From: Thalassotalea_E sp964620605
GTDB taxonomy: Bacteria > Pseudomonadota > Gammaproteobacteria > Enterobacterales > Alteromonadaceae
DNA length: 33,974 nucleotides
Assembly (NCBI GenBank): GCA_964620605.1
Contig: CAZUHQ010000029.1
Coordinates: forward strand, 1 to 33,974
Direction: 5' to 3'
Numbering within the stretch: the first letter of the stretch is position 1; each line of letters starts with the position of its first letter. The position numbers were made by a program, and so were the translations under genes. This document shows positions 33,571 to 33,974 of this stretch, piece by piece. Under the pieces are notes generated by a model, which saw only the letters and a program-made list of their open reading frames with translations, did no database searches and had not been told where the DNA came from.

Positions 33571-33974
33571 ACGCTGACCTCCTGCAATGCATTCACCATA
33601 TCGGCAAACATCTGGCCGCGTTCGGCAAAGTTGTTAAACATGTCGGTGCTGGCGCAGGCGGGAGATAGCAAGACAATATCACCTGGCTTGGCACTTTGTT
33701 TTGCCAGGTTAACCGCACTAGGTAGATCTTTTACTTGCTGCGCCTTATCAGATAACGCCGCAATTTTTTCGCCATCTTTACCGATAGTAAACACTTGCGC
33801 AACATTTGCCTTAATAGCTGCCTGTAATGGCGTAAAATCTGCACCTTTACTATCACCACCAGCAAGCAGAATCAGTTTATTGCCCACTGATAGCGTTGGT
33901 GCTAAGCCGTTAATCGCCGCTAATGTTGCGCCAATATTAGTGGCCTTGGAATCATTAACCCAGCTAATGCCATC
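33561..33974 (-). CDS. murD: UDP-N-acetylmuramoyl-L-alanine--D-glutamate ligase, C-terminal part (cut by window edge)
   Basis: Only the last 137 codons are visible. The frame is open to the right edge at 33974. The start of the visible part reads DGISWVNDSKATNIGATLAA, matching the conserved MurD NDSKATN motif, and is followed by LILLAGGDSKGADF and DIVLLSPACASTDMF, typical of MurD (ADP-forming, adds D-Glu). The N-terminal substrate and ATP domains lie outside. It is the first gene here of the coupled minus-strand run. Confidence 0.94.
   Translation of the reverse strand, partial: DGISWVNDSKATNIGATLAAINGLAPTLSVGNKLILLAGGDSKGADFTPLQAAIKANVAQVFTIGKDGEKIAALSDKAQQVKDLPSAVNLAKQSAKPGDIVLLSPACASTDMFNNFAERGQMFADMVNALQEVSVCR

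Overview
This window is a chromosomal housekeeping segment from a gammaproteobacterium. Protein family resemblance, moderate G+C and gene order suggest a marine member of the Alteromonadales, perhaps Colwellia or Thalassotalea; the genus is inference. The order (partial murD-ftsW-murG-murC-ddlB-ftsQ-ftsA-ftsZ-lpxC, secA-mutT, yacG-zapD-coaE, pilD-pilC-pilB-pilA, nadC, ampD-ampE, pdhR-aceE-aceF-lpdA) is close to the ancestral enterobacterial layout around the E. coli dcw cluster. No rRNA, tRNA, CRISPR array or insertion sequence with a transposase is visible.

Region by region. 1-7.1 kb: the pyruvate dehydrogenase operon on the minus strand, led by its pyruvate-responsive repressor gene pdhR. 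A textbook PdhR operator lies just downstream of a good sigma70 promoter. 7.2-8.9 kb: ampD and ampE (muropeptide recycling). 8.9-10.5 kb: a membrane-anchored retropepsin-like protease gene and nadC on the plus strand. 10.7-17.2 kb: a type IV pilus locus with pilA, a divergent and clearly AT-richer pilin glycosyltransferase-like gene, pilB, pilC and pilD. pilB is broken by a 147-bp internal tandem duplication plus a 2-bp deletion. 17.2-19.0 kb: coaE, zapD, yacG. 19.0-22.6 kb: a repeat-like gap, then secA-mutT on the minus strand. 22.7-24.1 kb: an M23 peptidase gene and a divergent dciA (DUF721) gene. 24.1-24.5 kb: a 100-bp tandem repeat array ending in a terminator. 24.5-33.97 kb: lpxC and the 3' half of the division and cell wall cluster, tightly packed with overlapping genes, running off the right edge inside murD.

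Most of the window is ordinary core genome. The unusual signals are: (1) the broken pilB, in which one half of the duplicated segment is diverged almost only at synonymous sites while the other half is nearly identical, which points to recombination between two pilB alleles or to an assembly chimera; (2) an intergenic module found twice (58-119 and 24147-24506) with the same ends, a near-identical terminator and a small hairpin with compensatory base changes, one copy carrying a 100-bp tandem array; (3) several well-formed palindromes in leaders and gaps (aceF/lpdA, M23/dciA, ahead of secA, ahead of lpxC). All counts were made by eye.
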